Notes: generated from the letters alone by a model not told the origin. A stretch of 8,769 nt of DNA from an uncultured Bacilli bacterium (GCA_948750805.1 CAPZYV010000038.1:1-8769), one strand, 5' to 3'. Shown: positions 1-6,277, counted from the stretch's first letter. Numbers and translations are program-made.

Positions 1-1
1 T

Positions 2-454
2 ATTTTAATTCTTATTCAATATATAATTAATGATAATAGCTTATTGCATGCATTAAGTTTAAGCATATTCTATTTTTTTATTATTTATGGTATACTTTTT
101 ATTCCATTTTATTTGCTTAATACATTTACTGCTTTCAAAAATATTAGTAACCTTGTTCAAAAGATAAATTATAAGAATATTAAAGAACAAAATTTAGTTA
201 AAACCAAAAAAGGGATTGAAGAGATACATAAACTTTATGCCTTTAAAGCTTTCATTAGAGACTTTGGAAATTTTGCTTCTAAGAAACCAGAAGAAATAAT
301 TCTTTGGGAAAGATATTTATCATATGCTCAAGTCTTTAATTTAAACAAAGAAATTATGAAAAGTGGTTATAAAGAATTAATAGAAAATTCTGCTTTTCAA
401 ATTGATAATATAAATAATATAACTTTATATAATATTGAAATAATTAACAATTAA
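2..454 (+). CDS. DUF2207-type predicted membrane protein, C-terminal part (5'-truncated by window edge)
   Basis: The reading frame is open from the first complete codon in the window, so the gene begins upstream. An in-frame TTG at 44 has no reason to be the start. Seen: one long hydrophobic segment (about 20 residues, reading LSLSIFYFFIIYGILFIPFY) followed by a soluble tail. The tail contains YAFKAFIRDFGNF, then EEIILWERYLSYAQVF and a Lys-rich stretch. A short amphipathic helix, an F-x-x-F-x-R-D-F motif and a LWE(R/K)YL-x-YA motif are what I recall from the C-terminal end of the DUF2207 (YciQ-like) membrane protein family, whose function is unknown. The tail after the last membrane segment is probably cytoplasmic. 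The gene ends with TAA and is followed 20 bp later by a terminator, so it is the last gene of its transcript. Family assignment rests on the C-terminal motif only. Confidence 0.7.
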   Translation: MLILIQYIINDNSLLHALSLSIFYFFIIYGILFIPFYLLNTFTAFKNISNLVQKINYKNIKEQNLVKTKKGIEEIHKLYAFKAFIRDFGNFASKKPEEIILWERYLSYAQVFNLNKEIMKSGYKELIENSAFQIDNINNITLYNIEIINN

Positions 455-473
455 AATTATATTGAAAATAAAT

Positions 474-518
474 AGACTAAGAAAGTTAAAAATTATTTGT
501 GAAGCTTAGTCTTTTTTT
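474..518 (+). terminator. Rho-independent terminator after the DUF2207-type gene
   Basis: The 8-bp perfect arms AGACTAAG (474-481) and CTTAGTCT (505-512) enclose a 23-nt AT-rich loop and run into a tract of T ending at 518. This separates the upstream gene from nifJ. It also means that a GTG at 499, which would extend nifJ, lies inside the hairpin loop. Confidence 0.8.
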
Positions 519-519
519 A

Positions 520-548
520 TTCAAAAATTTTTTTATTCATGTTATAAT
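520..548 (+). promoter_or_regulatory. Extended -10 promoter for nifJ
   Basis: TATAAT at 543-548 is preceded by TG one base upstream (540-541), the extended -10 arrangement. A weak -35-like TTCAAA lies at 520-525 with a 17-bp spacer. Transcription would begin near 555, only about 10 nt before the chosen nifJ start, giving a very short leader. A GGTG Shine-Dalgarno-like element at 555-558 would sit at the extreme 5' end of that RNA. In such AT-rich DNA a lone TATAAT is weak evidence; the TG, its position just after a terminator and the gene immediately downstream make it credible. Confidence 0.6.
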
Positions 549-564
549 TTTAATGGTGATTAAG

Positions 565-3500
565 ATGAAAATATGTGATGGAAATAAAGCATGTAGTGAT
601 ATAGCATATTATTTTAGTGAGATAAGTTCTATATATCCTATAACTCCATCTAGTCCTATGGCATCTAATATAGACTCTTTAAGTAAAAAGAAATTAAATT
701 TAAATGGAGATAACGTTAAGCTTGTTGAAATGCAAAGTGAAGCAGGTGCTGCAGGAGCTTTTCATGGTGCTTTAATAAGTGGCAGTCTTGCTTCAACTTT
801 TACTGCTAGTCAAGGTTTACTTTTAATGATACCAAACATGTATAAAATAGCAGGGGAAATGTTACCAGGTGTTATTCATGTTGCTGCAAGAACTATTGCT
901 ACTAATGCCCTATCAATATTTGGTGACCATAGTGATATTTATGCAACAAGAGCAACAGGTTTTGCAATTCTTGCTTCTAGCAATGTTTATGATGCTCAAA
1001 ATTTAGCCGCCGTAGCGCATCTTTCTGCAATTAAAGGAAGTATTCCATTTTTACATTTTTTTGATGGGTTTCGTACTTCTCATGAAATAAGTAGTATCAA
1101 AGAATTAGACCCTGAAAAATTAAAAGATATTATTCCTTGGCAAGAAATAAATAACTTTAAAGCTAAAGCTCTAAATCTTGATAGTGACATTGAAAAAGGT
1201 CTGGCTATGAACGAAGATATTTTCTTCCAAACTCAAGAAGCTCGTAATCCCAATTATAATAATCTTCCTGATATAGTTAATAACTATATGAATGAAATTA
1301 ATAAAATAATGGGAACTACTTATAAACCATTTACTTATTATGGTGCCAGCGATGCTGAAAATATAATTATTGCAATGGGAAGCATAACTGATACTATAAA
1401 GTTAGTTGTTGATAAAGAATTGAAAGAGAATAAAAAAATAGGAGTTGTAACAGTCCATTTATATCGTCCCTTTAGTTCTAAATATTTATTAGAAGTAATT
1501 CCTAAAACGGTAAAAAATATTGCTGTTTTAGACCGTACTAAAGAAGCAGGTTCTAGTGGAGAACCATTATATTTAGATGTAGTAAATGCCCTTAAAGACA
1601 CGCAGATTAAAGTAGTTGGGGGAAGATTTGGTCTTTCTAGTAAAAACACAACTCCTGCTGATATTAAAAGTGTCTATAATATGCTTGAGCAAAATCTAAA
1701 AAATAATTTTACGATAGGCATAATAGATGATGTTACAAATACAAATTTAGTACCTGTTAATTATGAAATTGATTTAAATGCTGATGAATTTTTAATATAT
1801 GGTTTTGGTTCTGATGGCTGTGTAAGTGCTTCCAAAGATATTTTAAAAATATTAGGAAAAAAAGATTATCATGTTAATGGATACTTCTCATATGATTCTA
1901 AAAAGAGTGGAGGAGTAACAGTCAGTAATTTAAGAATTAGTAAGCTTCCAATTAATGCTCCTTTTTATGTAACCAAACCAAGTTTAATTGTTGTTACTAA
2001 AGATGAATACTTTAAAAAGTTTAATATATTAAATAATATTAAAGAAAATGGTACTTTAATTATTAATAGTACTAAAAGTGAAACAGAAATAAATGAGTTT
2101 TTACAAGATAAAGATAAACTAATCTTAAATGAAAGAAATATTAATGTTTATTTAATTGATGCTGGTAATATTGCAAGTGCTGCTGGGATTAAAGGTAAAA
2201 TTAGTAAAATAATAGAGATGCTAATTTTAGATAAATTAAATGTTGAAAATGCCTTTTTACTATTAAGTGAAAGTATTAGAGAATCATTTAAAACCAAAGG
2301 TGAAAATATCATTAATAGCAATATAAAAGCTATAACTGAAGCTAAAAATAATTTAAAGAAAATAAACATTGATAAAATAGTTAATCAAATAACTCCTGAT
2401 AAATTAGATGTTATTAGTAAAATAAATAGTCGTGAAGGAGATTCTTTAACTGTTAGTGAAGTAAGCGCCTTTAAAGAAGGGACTTTTCCAAATGGATTAA
2501 GTAAATATGAAAAAAGACATACTAATACTGTAGCTCCTAAATGGATACCTGAAAATTGTATTGAATGTGGTAGATGTAGTTTTGTTTGCCCTCATGCTGT
2601 AATTCGTTCTTTTATAACTAAAGAAGACCAAGGAATCCCGTATCTTCCTAATAAAGAATATAATTATAATATTTTAGTAAGTGAAGTAGATTGTACTGAG
2701 TGTGGTTTATGCATAAATGAATGTCCTGGTAAAAATGGAAAAAAAGCCTTAGAATTTGGTAGTATTTCTTTAGAAAAACAACAAACAGCTAACAAATACT
2801 TTAATAATTATAATAATCCAGAAATATTTAATAAATTTACAGTACCTGGATGTAGTTTATTAAAACCTAAATTTGAATTTAGTGGAGCTTGTGCTGGATG
2901 TGGCGAAACACCATATATTAATCTAATTACTAGGCTTTTTGGTGATGAGTTAGTTATTGCTAATGCAACAGGATGTTCTAGTATATATGGTGGTTCAGCA
3001 CCTTCTACTCCATATAGTATTCCATGGGCTAATAGTTTATTTGAAGATAATGCTGAATTTGCTTTAGGAATGCATATATCATATGAATCTAAACGAAATT
3101 TAGTGAAAAAAATTATGGAATCTGAAATAGATAATGTAAATGATAAAGTAAAAGAACAATTTAACTTATATATAAATAACATGAATGATTATAAAATTAC
3201 TAACGAAGTAAAACAAAATTTAATTCAAGAAAATATTCCTGAGAAGTTAAAAAGTTTACTTAACTATATTCCATATCGTACTGTTTTAGCTATTGGTGGT
3301 GACGGTTGGGCATACGATATTGGATTTGGAGGATTAGACCATGTTTTATCTACAAATGAAAATATAAAAGTTTTAGTTCTTGATACTGAAGTTTATTCTA
3401 ATACAGGTGGCCAATCAAGTAAATCAAGTAAATTAGGTCAAGTATCTGAATTTGCTGATTTTGGTAAAAAAACTACTAAAAAGGATTTATTTAGAATAGC

Positions 3501-3912
3501 AATGTCTTATCCCAATTGTTATGTAGCAAGTATTTCATTAGGTGCAAATATGATGCATGCTATTAAAGTTATGAAAGAAGCTATGGAACATAATGGACCA
3601 TCACTTATTATTGCATATTCTCCTTGTATTGAACATGGTATAAAAACTGGCATGTCTCACTCTATTGAAGAAGAAAAATTAGCAAGTGAAGTTGGATACA
3701 CATTATTAATGAGATATAATCCAACTGAAGAAAAATTATATTTAGATAATAAAGAACCAAACTTTGATAATTATGAGAAATTCTTAGATAACGAAGTAAG
3801 ATATAATGCTTTAAAGATTAAAGATAAAGATTTAGCTGAATATTTACTTACTAAACAAATTGAATATGCCAAAAAGCGTTATAATTACTATAAAAAATTA
3901 AGTACAGAATAA
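565..3912 (+). CDS. nifJ: Pyruvate:ferredoxin (flavodoxin) oxidoreductase, single-chain
   Basis: Cytoplasmic enzyme that oxidatively decarboxylates pyruvate with CoA to acetyl-CoA and CO2, passing electrons to ferredoxin or flavodoxin; central in anaerobes. I start it at ATG 565 (1115 aa) because the protein then opens MKICDGNKA and reaches YPITPSSP at residues 24-31, as in the family. The GTG at 499 adds 22 hydrophobic residues and sits in the upstream terminator. T27 of YPIT fits the catalytic Thr. Two 4Fe-4S motifs follow the central domains: C665/C668/C671/C675 and C710/C713/C716/C720. The thiamine-diphosphate domain carries the proximal-cluster cysteines C776, C779, C804 and C1021 and the cofactor motif GDGWAYDIG (912-920). 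The C779-C804 spacing of 25 matches the well-studied Desulfovibrio enzyme as I recall it. Length is slightly under the usual 1170-1230 aa, consistent with lacking that enzyme's extra C-terminal extension. No frameshift or missing cluster ligand is visible. No ferredoxin gene lies beside it. Confidence 0.97.
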   Translation: MKICDGNKACSDIAYYFSEISSIYPITPSSPMASNIDSLSKKKLNLNGDNVKLVEMQSEAGAAGAFHGALISGSLASTFTASQGLLLMIPNMYKIAGEMLPGVIHVAARTIATNALSIFGDHSDIYATRATGFAILASSNVYDAQNLAAVAHLSAIKGSIPFLHFFDGFRTSHEISSIKELDPEKLKDIIPWQEINNFKAKALNLDSDIEKGLAMNEDIFFQTQEARNPNYNNLPDIVNNYMNEINKIMGTTYKPFTYYGASDAENIIIAMGSITDTIKLVVDKELKENKKIGVVTVHLYRPFSSKYLLEVIPKTVKNIAVLDRTKEAGSSGEPLYLDVVNALKDTQIKVVGGRFGLSSKNTTPADIKSVYNMLEQNLKNNFTIGIIDDVTNTNLVPVNYEIDLNADEFLIYGFGSDGCVSASKDILKILGKKDYHVNGYFSYDSKKSGGVTVSNLRISKLPINAPFYVTKPSLIVVTKDEYFKKFNILNNIKENGTLIINSTKSETEINEFLQDKDKLILNERNINVYLIDAGNIASAAGIKGKISKIIEMLILDKLNVENAFLLLSESIRESFKTKGENIINSNIKAITEAKNNLKKINIDKIVNQITPDKLDVISKINSREGDSLTVSEVSAFKEGTFPNGLSKYEKRHTNTVAPKWIPENCIECGRCSFVCPHAVIRSFITKEDQGIPYLPNKEYNYNILVSEVDCTECGLCINECPGKNGKKALEFGSISLEKQQTANKYFNNYNNPEIFNKFTVPGCSLLKPKFEFSGACAGCGETPYINLITRLFGDELVIANATGCSSIYGGSAPSTPYSIPWANSLFEDNAEFALGMHISYESKRNLVKKIMESEIDNVNDKVKEQFNLYINNMNDYKITNEVKQNLIQENIPEKLKSLLNYIPYRTVLAIGGDGWAYDIGFGGLDHVLSTNENIKVLVLDTEVYSNTGGQSSKSSKLGQVSEFADFGKKTTKKDLFRIAMSYPNCYVASISLGANMMHAIKVMKEAMEHNGPSLIIAYSPCIEHGIKTGMSHSIEEEKLASEVGYTLLMRYNPTEEKLYLDNKEPNFDNYEKFLDNEVRYNALKIKDKDLAEYLLTKQIEYAKKRYNYYKKLSTE

Positions 3913-3917
3913 TATAT

Positions 3918-3937
3918 ATTAGAGTTAATCTAATTTT
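3918..3937 (+). terminator. Weak hairpin just after nifJ
   Basis: ATTAGA (3918-3923) pairs with TCTAAT (3929-3934) around a 5-nt loop and is followed by only about four T residues. The stem is short and AT-only except for one G-C pair, so it probably terminates poorly. If it leaks, nifJ transcripts run through the template-like repeat to the stronger hairpin at 4144-4191. Confidence 0.3.
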
Positions 3938-3941
3938 ATGA

Positions 3942-4054
3942 GCATACTCTTTGTCTCCGTATTACTTCAACTGCTCACTTGCTAACGTGTTCGGCGTGAA
4001 TACTACTGGCAACCTAACAACTGGAACCTGAACAACACGATTGGTGTGCGCCCA
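3942..4054 (+). repeat. AAC-rich, template-repeat-like partial copy of the variable domain of the downstream gene
   Basis: Non-coding copy matching 5511-5624 inside the surface-protein gene. By hand alignment of 3949-4054, about 68 of 106 bases are identical, with blocks such as CTTTGTCTCCGT (3949-3960) and GTGAATACT (3996-4004). Conceptual translation gives SLSPYYFNCSLANVFGVN, then after one missing base (near 4015) NNWNLNNTIGVRPK. This corresponds to TLSPCNFNDSLALVFSVN and SAFYVRHMNGARPV in the gene. Eight AAC codons occur, seven of them where the gene has another residue, as in a diversity-generating retroelement template. The homology stops at the edges of the variable block, with a stop codon just upstream in frame (TGA, 3939-3941). 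Against an active template: only 12 of 38 mismatches fall on its adenines, it has a 1-nt indel, and no reverse transcriptase is present. A decayed duplicate of the gene's 3' end is the main alternative. Confidence 0.7.
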
Positions 4055-4082
4055 AAATCCATTTAGAACTCAAATACTTTAG

Positions 4083-4136
4083 TTAAGGCAAAGTATAGCA
4101 GAATTTGGATACAAGATGAGTCCTTGGGAAGCCTAA
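4083..4136 (+). other. Possible small structured RNA segment downstream of the repeat
   Basis: Hand folding suggests a three-way junction. A closing stem (TT at 4083-4084 with AA at 4135-4136, a bulged A, then AGGC 4086-4089 with GCCT 4131-4134) would enclose a GTAT/ATAC hairpin (4093-4096 with 4109-4112) and a TCC-TTG-GGA hairpin (4121-4129). Stems are short and no covariation can be seen from one sequence, so this is only a candidate. It is not a tRNA: there is no T-loop motif and no 7-bp acceptor stem. Confidence 0.2.
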
Positions 4137-4143
4137 ATAAATG

Positions 4144-4191
4144 ATACCGATGTTTTATGTCAAGTATATGAAACTATTACGGTATTTTTTT
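4144..4191 (+). terminator. Terminator-like hairpin closing the repeat-bearing stretch
   Basis: ATACCG (4144-4149) pairs with CGGTAT (4180-4185). Inside, GTTT (4152-4155) can pair with AAAC (4171-4174). The hairpin runs into seven T residues (4185-4191). The long loop makes it less certain than the other terminators here. It would end a transcript carrying the 3942-4054 repeat, whether read through from nifJ or started locally, and insulates the surface-protein promoter from nifJ. Confidence 0.5.
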
Positions 4192-4292
4192 CAAAAAAAT
4201 GCATTATCAAGCAATTCTTCCTAATAAATAAATTAAAGATATATTTATGGTTATTAGCCTATTTTAAGTATTTATACAATTAAACAGATATA

Positions 4293-4321
4293 TTGACTTT
4301 AAACTTGTCTGGATGTAAAAT
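4293..4321 (+). promoter_or_regulatory. Sigma-A-type promoter for the surface-protein gene
   Basis: The -35 element TTGACT (4293-4298) and -10 element TAAAAT (4316-4321) are separated by exactly 17 bp. Transcription would start near 4328, giving a leader of about 49 nt that contains the purine-rich AAAGAGGGAG Shine-Dalgarno site (4365-4373) just before ATG 4377. It is the best -35/-10 match in the window, so the gene is probably well transcribed on its own. Confidence 0.75.
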
Positions 4322-4376
4322 GTTATTAATAATTAAGTGAGAATTTTTTAATATAAGTAATAGAAAGAGGGAGCGC

Positions 4377-5711
4377 ATGGAGTTTGAAGTAATAAGAAAA
4401 AGCCATAAAAAAGAAATAATTATAGGCGCTATAATATTTATAATACTGGCAATAGTATTAATAGTAAAATTTACATTTGCAAAATATAATCTAGTAAAAA
4501 GTATTAAAATAGCTGAAGGAACAATAAACTATAAAGTACCAGATTTTAAAATAATGGCTATGTATAAAAATGATGGAAGTGGCTATACAGAAATAGATAC
4601 GATGCCTGAGACTGGCTATGCGATAAATGAGAGTAAAAGTTATTGTGAACTAAATGGAAATAAAGATAGTAATGTGCGAGTTTATTCTGATGAAGAGTTA
4701 CATCATATAATTTCAAATATTACCAAAGGAAGTAAATGTTATCTATATTTTGATAATTATAGAAAAGTAAATACAAGTATAGGAGAAATAACAGTAAAAC
4801 TAGCAACACCAGATTTTAGTAAAACAAGTTGTACAAGTGGATGTGAAGAAACAACAGTTGGAATCTATCAAGCCAAAGATGATGATGGAATGTCTTATTA
4901 CTACCGAGGAGATGTAGAAAACAACTATGTAAAGTTTGCAAATAAATGGTGGAGAATAGTAAGAATCAATGGTGATGGAAGTATAAGATTAATCTATGAT
5001 GGAACAAGTGCTCATCAAAATGGAACATCAACACTAGATAGCATAGCAATAACAGAACAAGCATTTAATATAAGTTATAATAATAATGCCTATGTCGGAT
5101 TCCAATATACAGTAGGAACATTAAAAGGACTAGAGACAAAATCCTTTGCATTAGACCAACTAGAAAAATGGTATACAAGTAATTTATCAAGCTATGTAAG
5201 TAAGATAGATACCAATGCCGGATTCTGTGGTGACAGAACACCAAGTACAAGTGATACAGCAAGTAATAATTCTGGAGGAATAGGAACAACTGTAACATAC
5301 TATGGAGCATATATAAGATTAGCAAATAGTACAAAATCACCAGTGCTAACATGTGGAAATACAATTGATTTATATACAACAAGTTCATCCACAAAAGGAA
5401 ATAGAAGTTTAACATATCCAATCGGATTAATAACTGCTGATGAAGTTTATATGGCTGGTGGAGTATGGAGAACAACTAATCAAAGTTATTACTTATATAA
5501 TGGTCAATATTATTGGACTTTGTCTCCGTGTAACTTTAACGACTCGCTTGCTCTAGTATTCTCTGTGAATACTGTGGGTCAACTCAGTGCTTTCTATGTG
5601 AGACACATGAATGGCGCACGTCCAGTTATAAACCTCCGTTCTGATGTTAAATTTACCTTCACAGGAACAGGAGAAAAAGGAACTATCACAAATCCATATA
5701 TTGTAGCATAA
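4377..5711 (+). CDS. Membrane-anchored surface protein with C-terminal DGR-target-like variable domain
   Basis: A 444-aa protein starting at ATG with a good Shine-Dalgarno site. Residues 1-13 are charged and 14-30 form one hydrophobic segment. Next comes FTFAKYN...AEGTINY (32-52), loosely like the leader and start of TasA/camelysin-type secreted proteins, so the rest should be outside the cell. The middle contains YYYRGDVENNYVKFANKWWRIVRINGDG (from about 174), an arrangement I recall from large families of gut Firmicutes surface proteins. The C-terminal part reads LITADEVYMAGG, YYWTLSP (to P384), a block of about 30 mixed residues, GARPVINL (413-420) and a Gly/Thr-rich end NPYIVA. The WTLSP...G(V/A)RP layout resembles the C-type-lectin/formylglycine-enzyme-like domains used as targets by diversity-generating retroelements; exact Pfam membership (possibly DUF6273-like) is unverified. 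Likely role: ligand binding or adhesion, by inference. Codons favour ACA, ATA, GGA and CTA, unlike the ACT/GGT/TTA habit of neighbouring genes, and the variable block differs again. Confidence 0.85.
   Translation: MEFEVIRKSHKKEIIIGAIIFIILAIVLIVKFTFAKYNLVKSIKIAEGTINYKVPDFKIMAMYKNDGSGYTEIDTMPETGYAINESKSYCELNGNKDSNVRVYSDEELHHIISNITKGSKCYLYFDNYRKVNTSIGEITVKLATPDFSKTSCTSGCEETTVGIYQAKDDDGMSYYYRGDVENNYVKFANKWWRIVRINGDGSIRLIYDGTSAHQNGTSTLDSIAITEQAFNISYNNNAYVGFQYTVGTLKGLETKSFALDQLEKWYTSNLSSYVSKIDTNAGFCGDRTPSTSDTASNNSGGIGTTVTYYGAYIRLANSTKSPVLTCGNTIDLYTTSSSTKGNRSLTYPIGLITADEVYMAGGVWRTTNQSYYLYNGQYYWTLSPCNFNDSLALVFSVNTVGQLSAFYVRHMNGARPVINLRSDVKFTFTGTGEKGTITNPYIVA
5511..5624 (+). repeat. Variable-region-like block (residues about 379-416), partner of 3942-4054
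   Basis: Coding copy of the repeat. It starts at the Trp codon region of YYWTLSP and ends at the Pro of GARP. Codons corresponding to AAC in the upstream copy here read CTA, CAA, AGT, GCT, TAT, AGA and CAC, giving Leu, Gln, Ser, Ala, Tyr, Arg and His, while framework codons (LSP, SLA, VF, VNT, G, RP) are kept. Third-base changes such as TTC/TTT and GGC/GGT show ordinary drift as well, so this block was not copied recently from 3942-4054. Confidence 0.65.
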
Positions 5712-5741
5712 AAAAAAAGTCATTATTTAGACTTTTTTTTT
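5711..5741. terminator. Bidirectional terminator between the convergent surface-protein and GtrA genes
   Basis: An A-run followed by GTC (5711-5721) pairs with GAC followed by a T-run (5730-5741) around an 8-nt loop. Because arms end in A and T runs, it works on both strands. It begins at the surface gene's stop codon, and its right arm lies inside the last codons of the GtrA gene. Confidence 0.85.
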
Positions 5742-6149
5742 AAATACAAATATTTTACTTAAAACATAATTAGCAATTGTTACAATTACTTGAGATACTA
5801 ATTTACCTATTTTATCATTTAAATGTAAAACACTAACTATAATAAACATAGTAAACATATCCATAAGTAAGCTAAGTATTCTTGAACCTACAAAGGTAGA
5901 AGCTTCTTTAATTACATTTTTTTCTTTACTTTTAAATACAAATATTCTGTTTGTAAAATAAGCAAAAGTAACCGCAAATATCCAAGAAATTATATTAGCA
6001 ATTTGTAGTTCAATTTTATTTTGAGGATTCAAAAAAGTTGAAGTACAAACAAAGTAAGTTGCTAAACTAACCACAGTTGTTAATAATCCCACAATCAAAT
6101 AATTAATAATTTCTTCATATTTATGATAAATGTTTAAAATTTTTTTCAA
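5727..6149 (-). CDS. GtrA-family small membrane protein
   Basis: A 140-aa protein of the GtrA family (PF04138): small four-helix membrane proteins, several of which are thought to move polyprenyl-phosphate-linked sugars across the membrane so that teichoic acids, O-antigen or arabinogalactan can be glycosylated. Seen: four hydrophobic segments (about residues 15-35, 47-65, 85-107 and 112-132), the family-typical N-R-x-F-V-F-K after the second, and the NYxLSKxFVF ending after the fourth. The start is TTG (complement of 6147-6149), not ATG; it is supported by a full AGGAGGA Shine-Dalgarno site (complement of 6158-6165) 8 nt upstream, while a TTG nearer the site runs into a stop. It faces away from the LtaS-like gene across a 128-bp shared upstream region, which suggests a role in decorating that polymer, by inference. 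No glycosyltransferase partner is in the window. Confidence 0.92.
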   Translation of the reverse strand: MKKILNIYHKYEEIINYLIVGLLTTVVSLATYFVCTSTFLNPQNKIELQIANIISWIFAVTFAYFTNRIFVFKSKEKNVIKEASTFVGSRILSLLMDMFTMFIIVSVLHLNDKIGKLVSQVIVTIANYVLSKIFVFKKKV

Positions 6150-6171
6150 AAGAACAATCCTCCTAAAAATA

Positions 6172-6200
6172 ATTATACAAAAAATTATTAAAAATGAAAA
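6172..6200 (-). promoter_or_regulatory. Putative promoter for the GtrA gene
   Basis: On the minus strand, TATAAT (complement of 6172-6177) follows a weak -35-like TTTTCA (complement of 6195-6200) at 17 bp. Predicted transcription begins near 6165, right at the Shine-Dalgarno site, giving a leader of about 16 nt. The -35 is poor and AT-rich background lowers certainty. Confidence 0.5.
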
Positions 6201-6225
6201 TAACTTCTTTATTATTTTTGTAAAT

Positions 6226-6234
6226 TGTTATAAT
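6226..6234 (+). promoter_or_regulatory. Extended -10 promoter for the LtaS-like gene
   Basis: TGTTATAAT (6226-6234) is a perfect extended -10, the same nine bases as in front of nifJ (540-548); no good -35 is present. Transcription would start near 6241, leaving about 37 nt before ATG 6278. The best Shine-Dalgarno match, AAAGGAAG (6256-6263), ends about 14 nt before the ATG, longer than usual. Confidence 0.6.
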
Positions 6235-6277
6235 ATATTAATAGTATTTTTTATAAAAGGAAGTTGAAGTAATTATT

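Larger units (their letters stand above)
3913..4376. other. 464-bp gap between nifJ and the surface-protein gene
   Basis: No reading frame here looks like a gene. In order it holds a weak hairpin (3918-3937), an AAC-rich partial copy of the downstream gene's 3' domain (3942-4054), a possibly structured segment (4083-4136), a terminator-like hairpin (4144-4191), about 100 bp of featureless AT-rich DNA (4192-4292), a promoter (4293-4321) and a short leader with a Shine-Dalgarno site. The stretch from about 3945 to 4060 is visibly richer in G and C than its surroundings. Confidence 0.8.

Noticed and set aside
44..46. TTG as the start of the first gene
   Set aside because: The frame is open back to the window edge and the product is only the C-terminal part of a larger protein.
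499..564. GTG start giving nifJ 22 extra N-terminal residues
   Set aside because: The GTG lies in the loop of the preceding terminator, upstream of the predicted promoter, and the added hydrophobic residues are not part of the family; ATG 565 gives the normal start.
2808..3182. Minus-strand open frames within nifJ (also 1338-1649 and 2148-2369)
   Set aside because: They lie wholly inside an intact, clearly conserved gene and show no family features.
3880..3885. TATAAT near the end of nifJ as a promoter for the repeat-bearing RNA
   Set aside because: The only -35-like TTGAAT (3860-3865) is 14 bp away, too close, and there is no TG extension; such hexamers are common at this base composition.
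4083..4136. tRNA-like gene in the gap after nifJ
   Set aside because: No 7-bp acceptor stem, no TTCRA T-loop motif and no recognisable anticodon arm.
4905..4913. RGD tripeptide in the surface protein (residues 177-179) as an integrin-binding motif
   Set aside because: It sits within a recurring YYYRG-x-VENNYVKF arrangement where the third residue appears to vary, so the tripeptide is probably coincidental.
5065..5475. 136-codon minus-strand frame opposite the surface-protein gene
   Set aside because: Low-complexity Leu/Tyr/His translation that mirrors the codon bias of the plus-strand gene; no Shine-Dalgarno site or family features.
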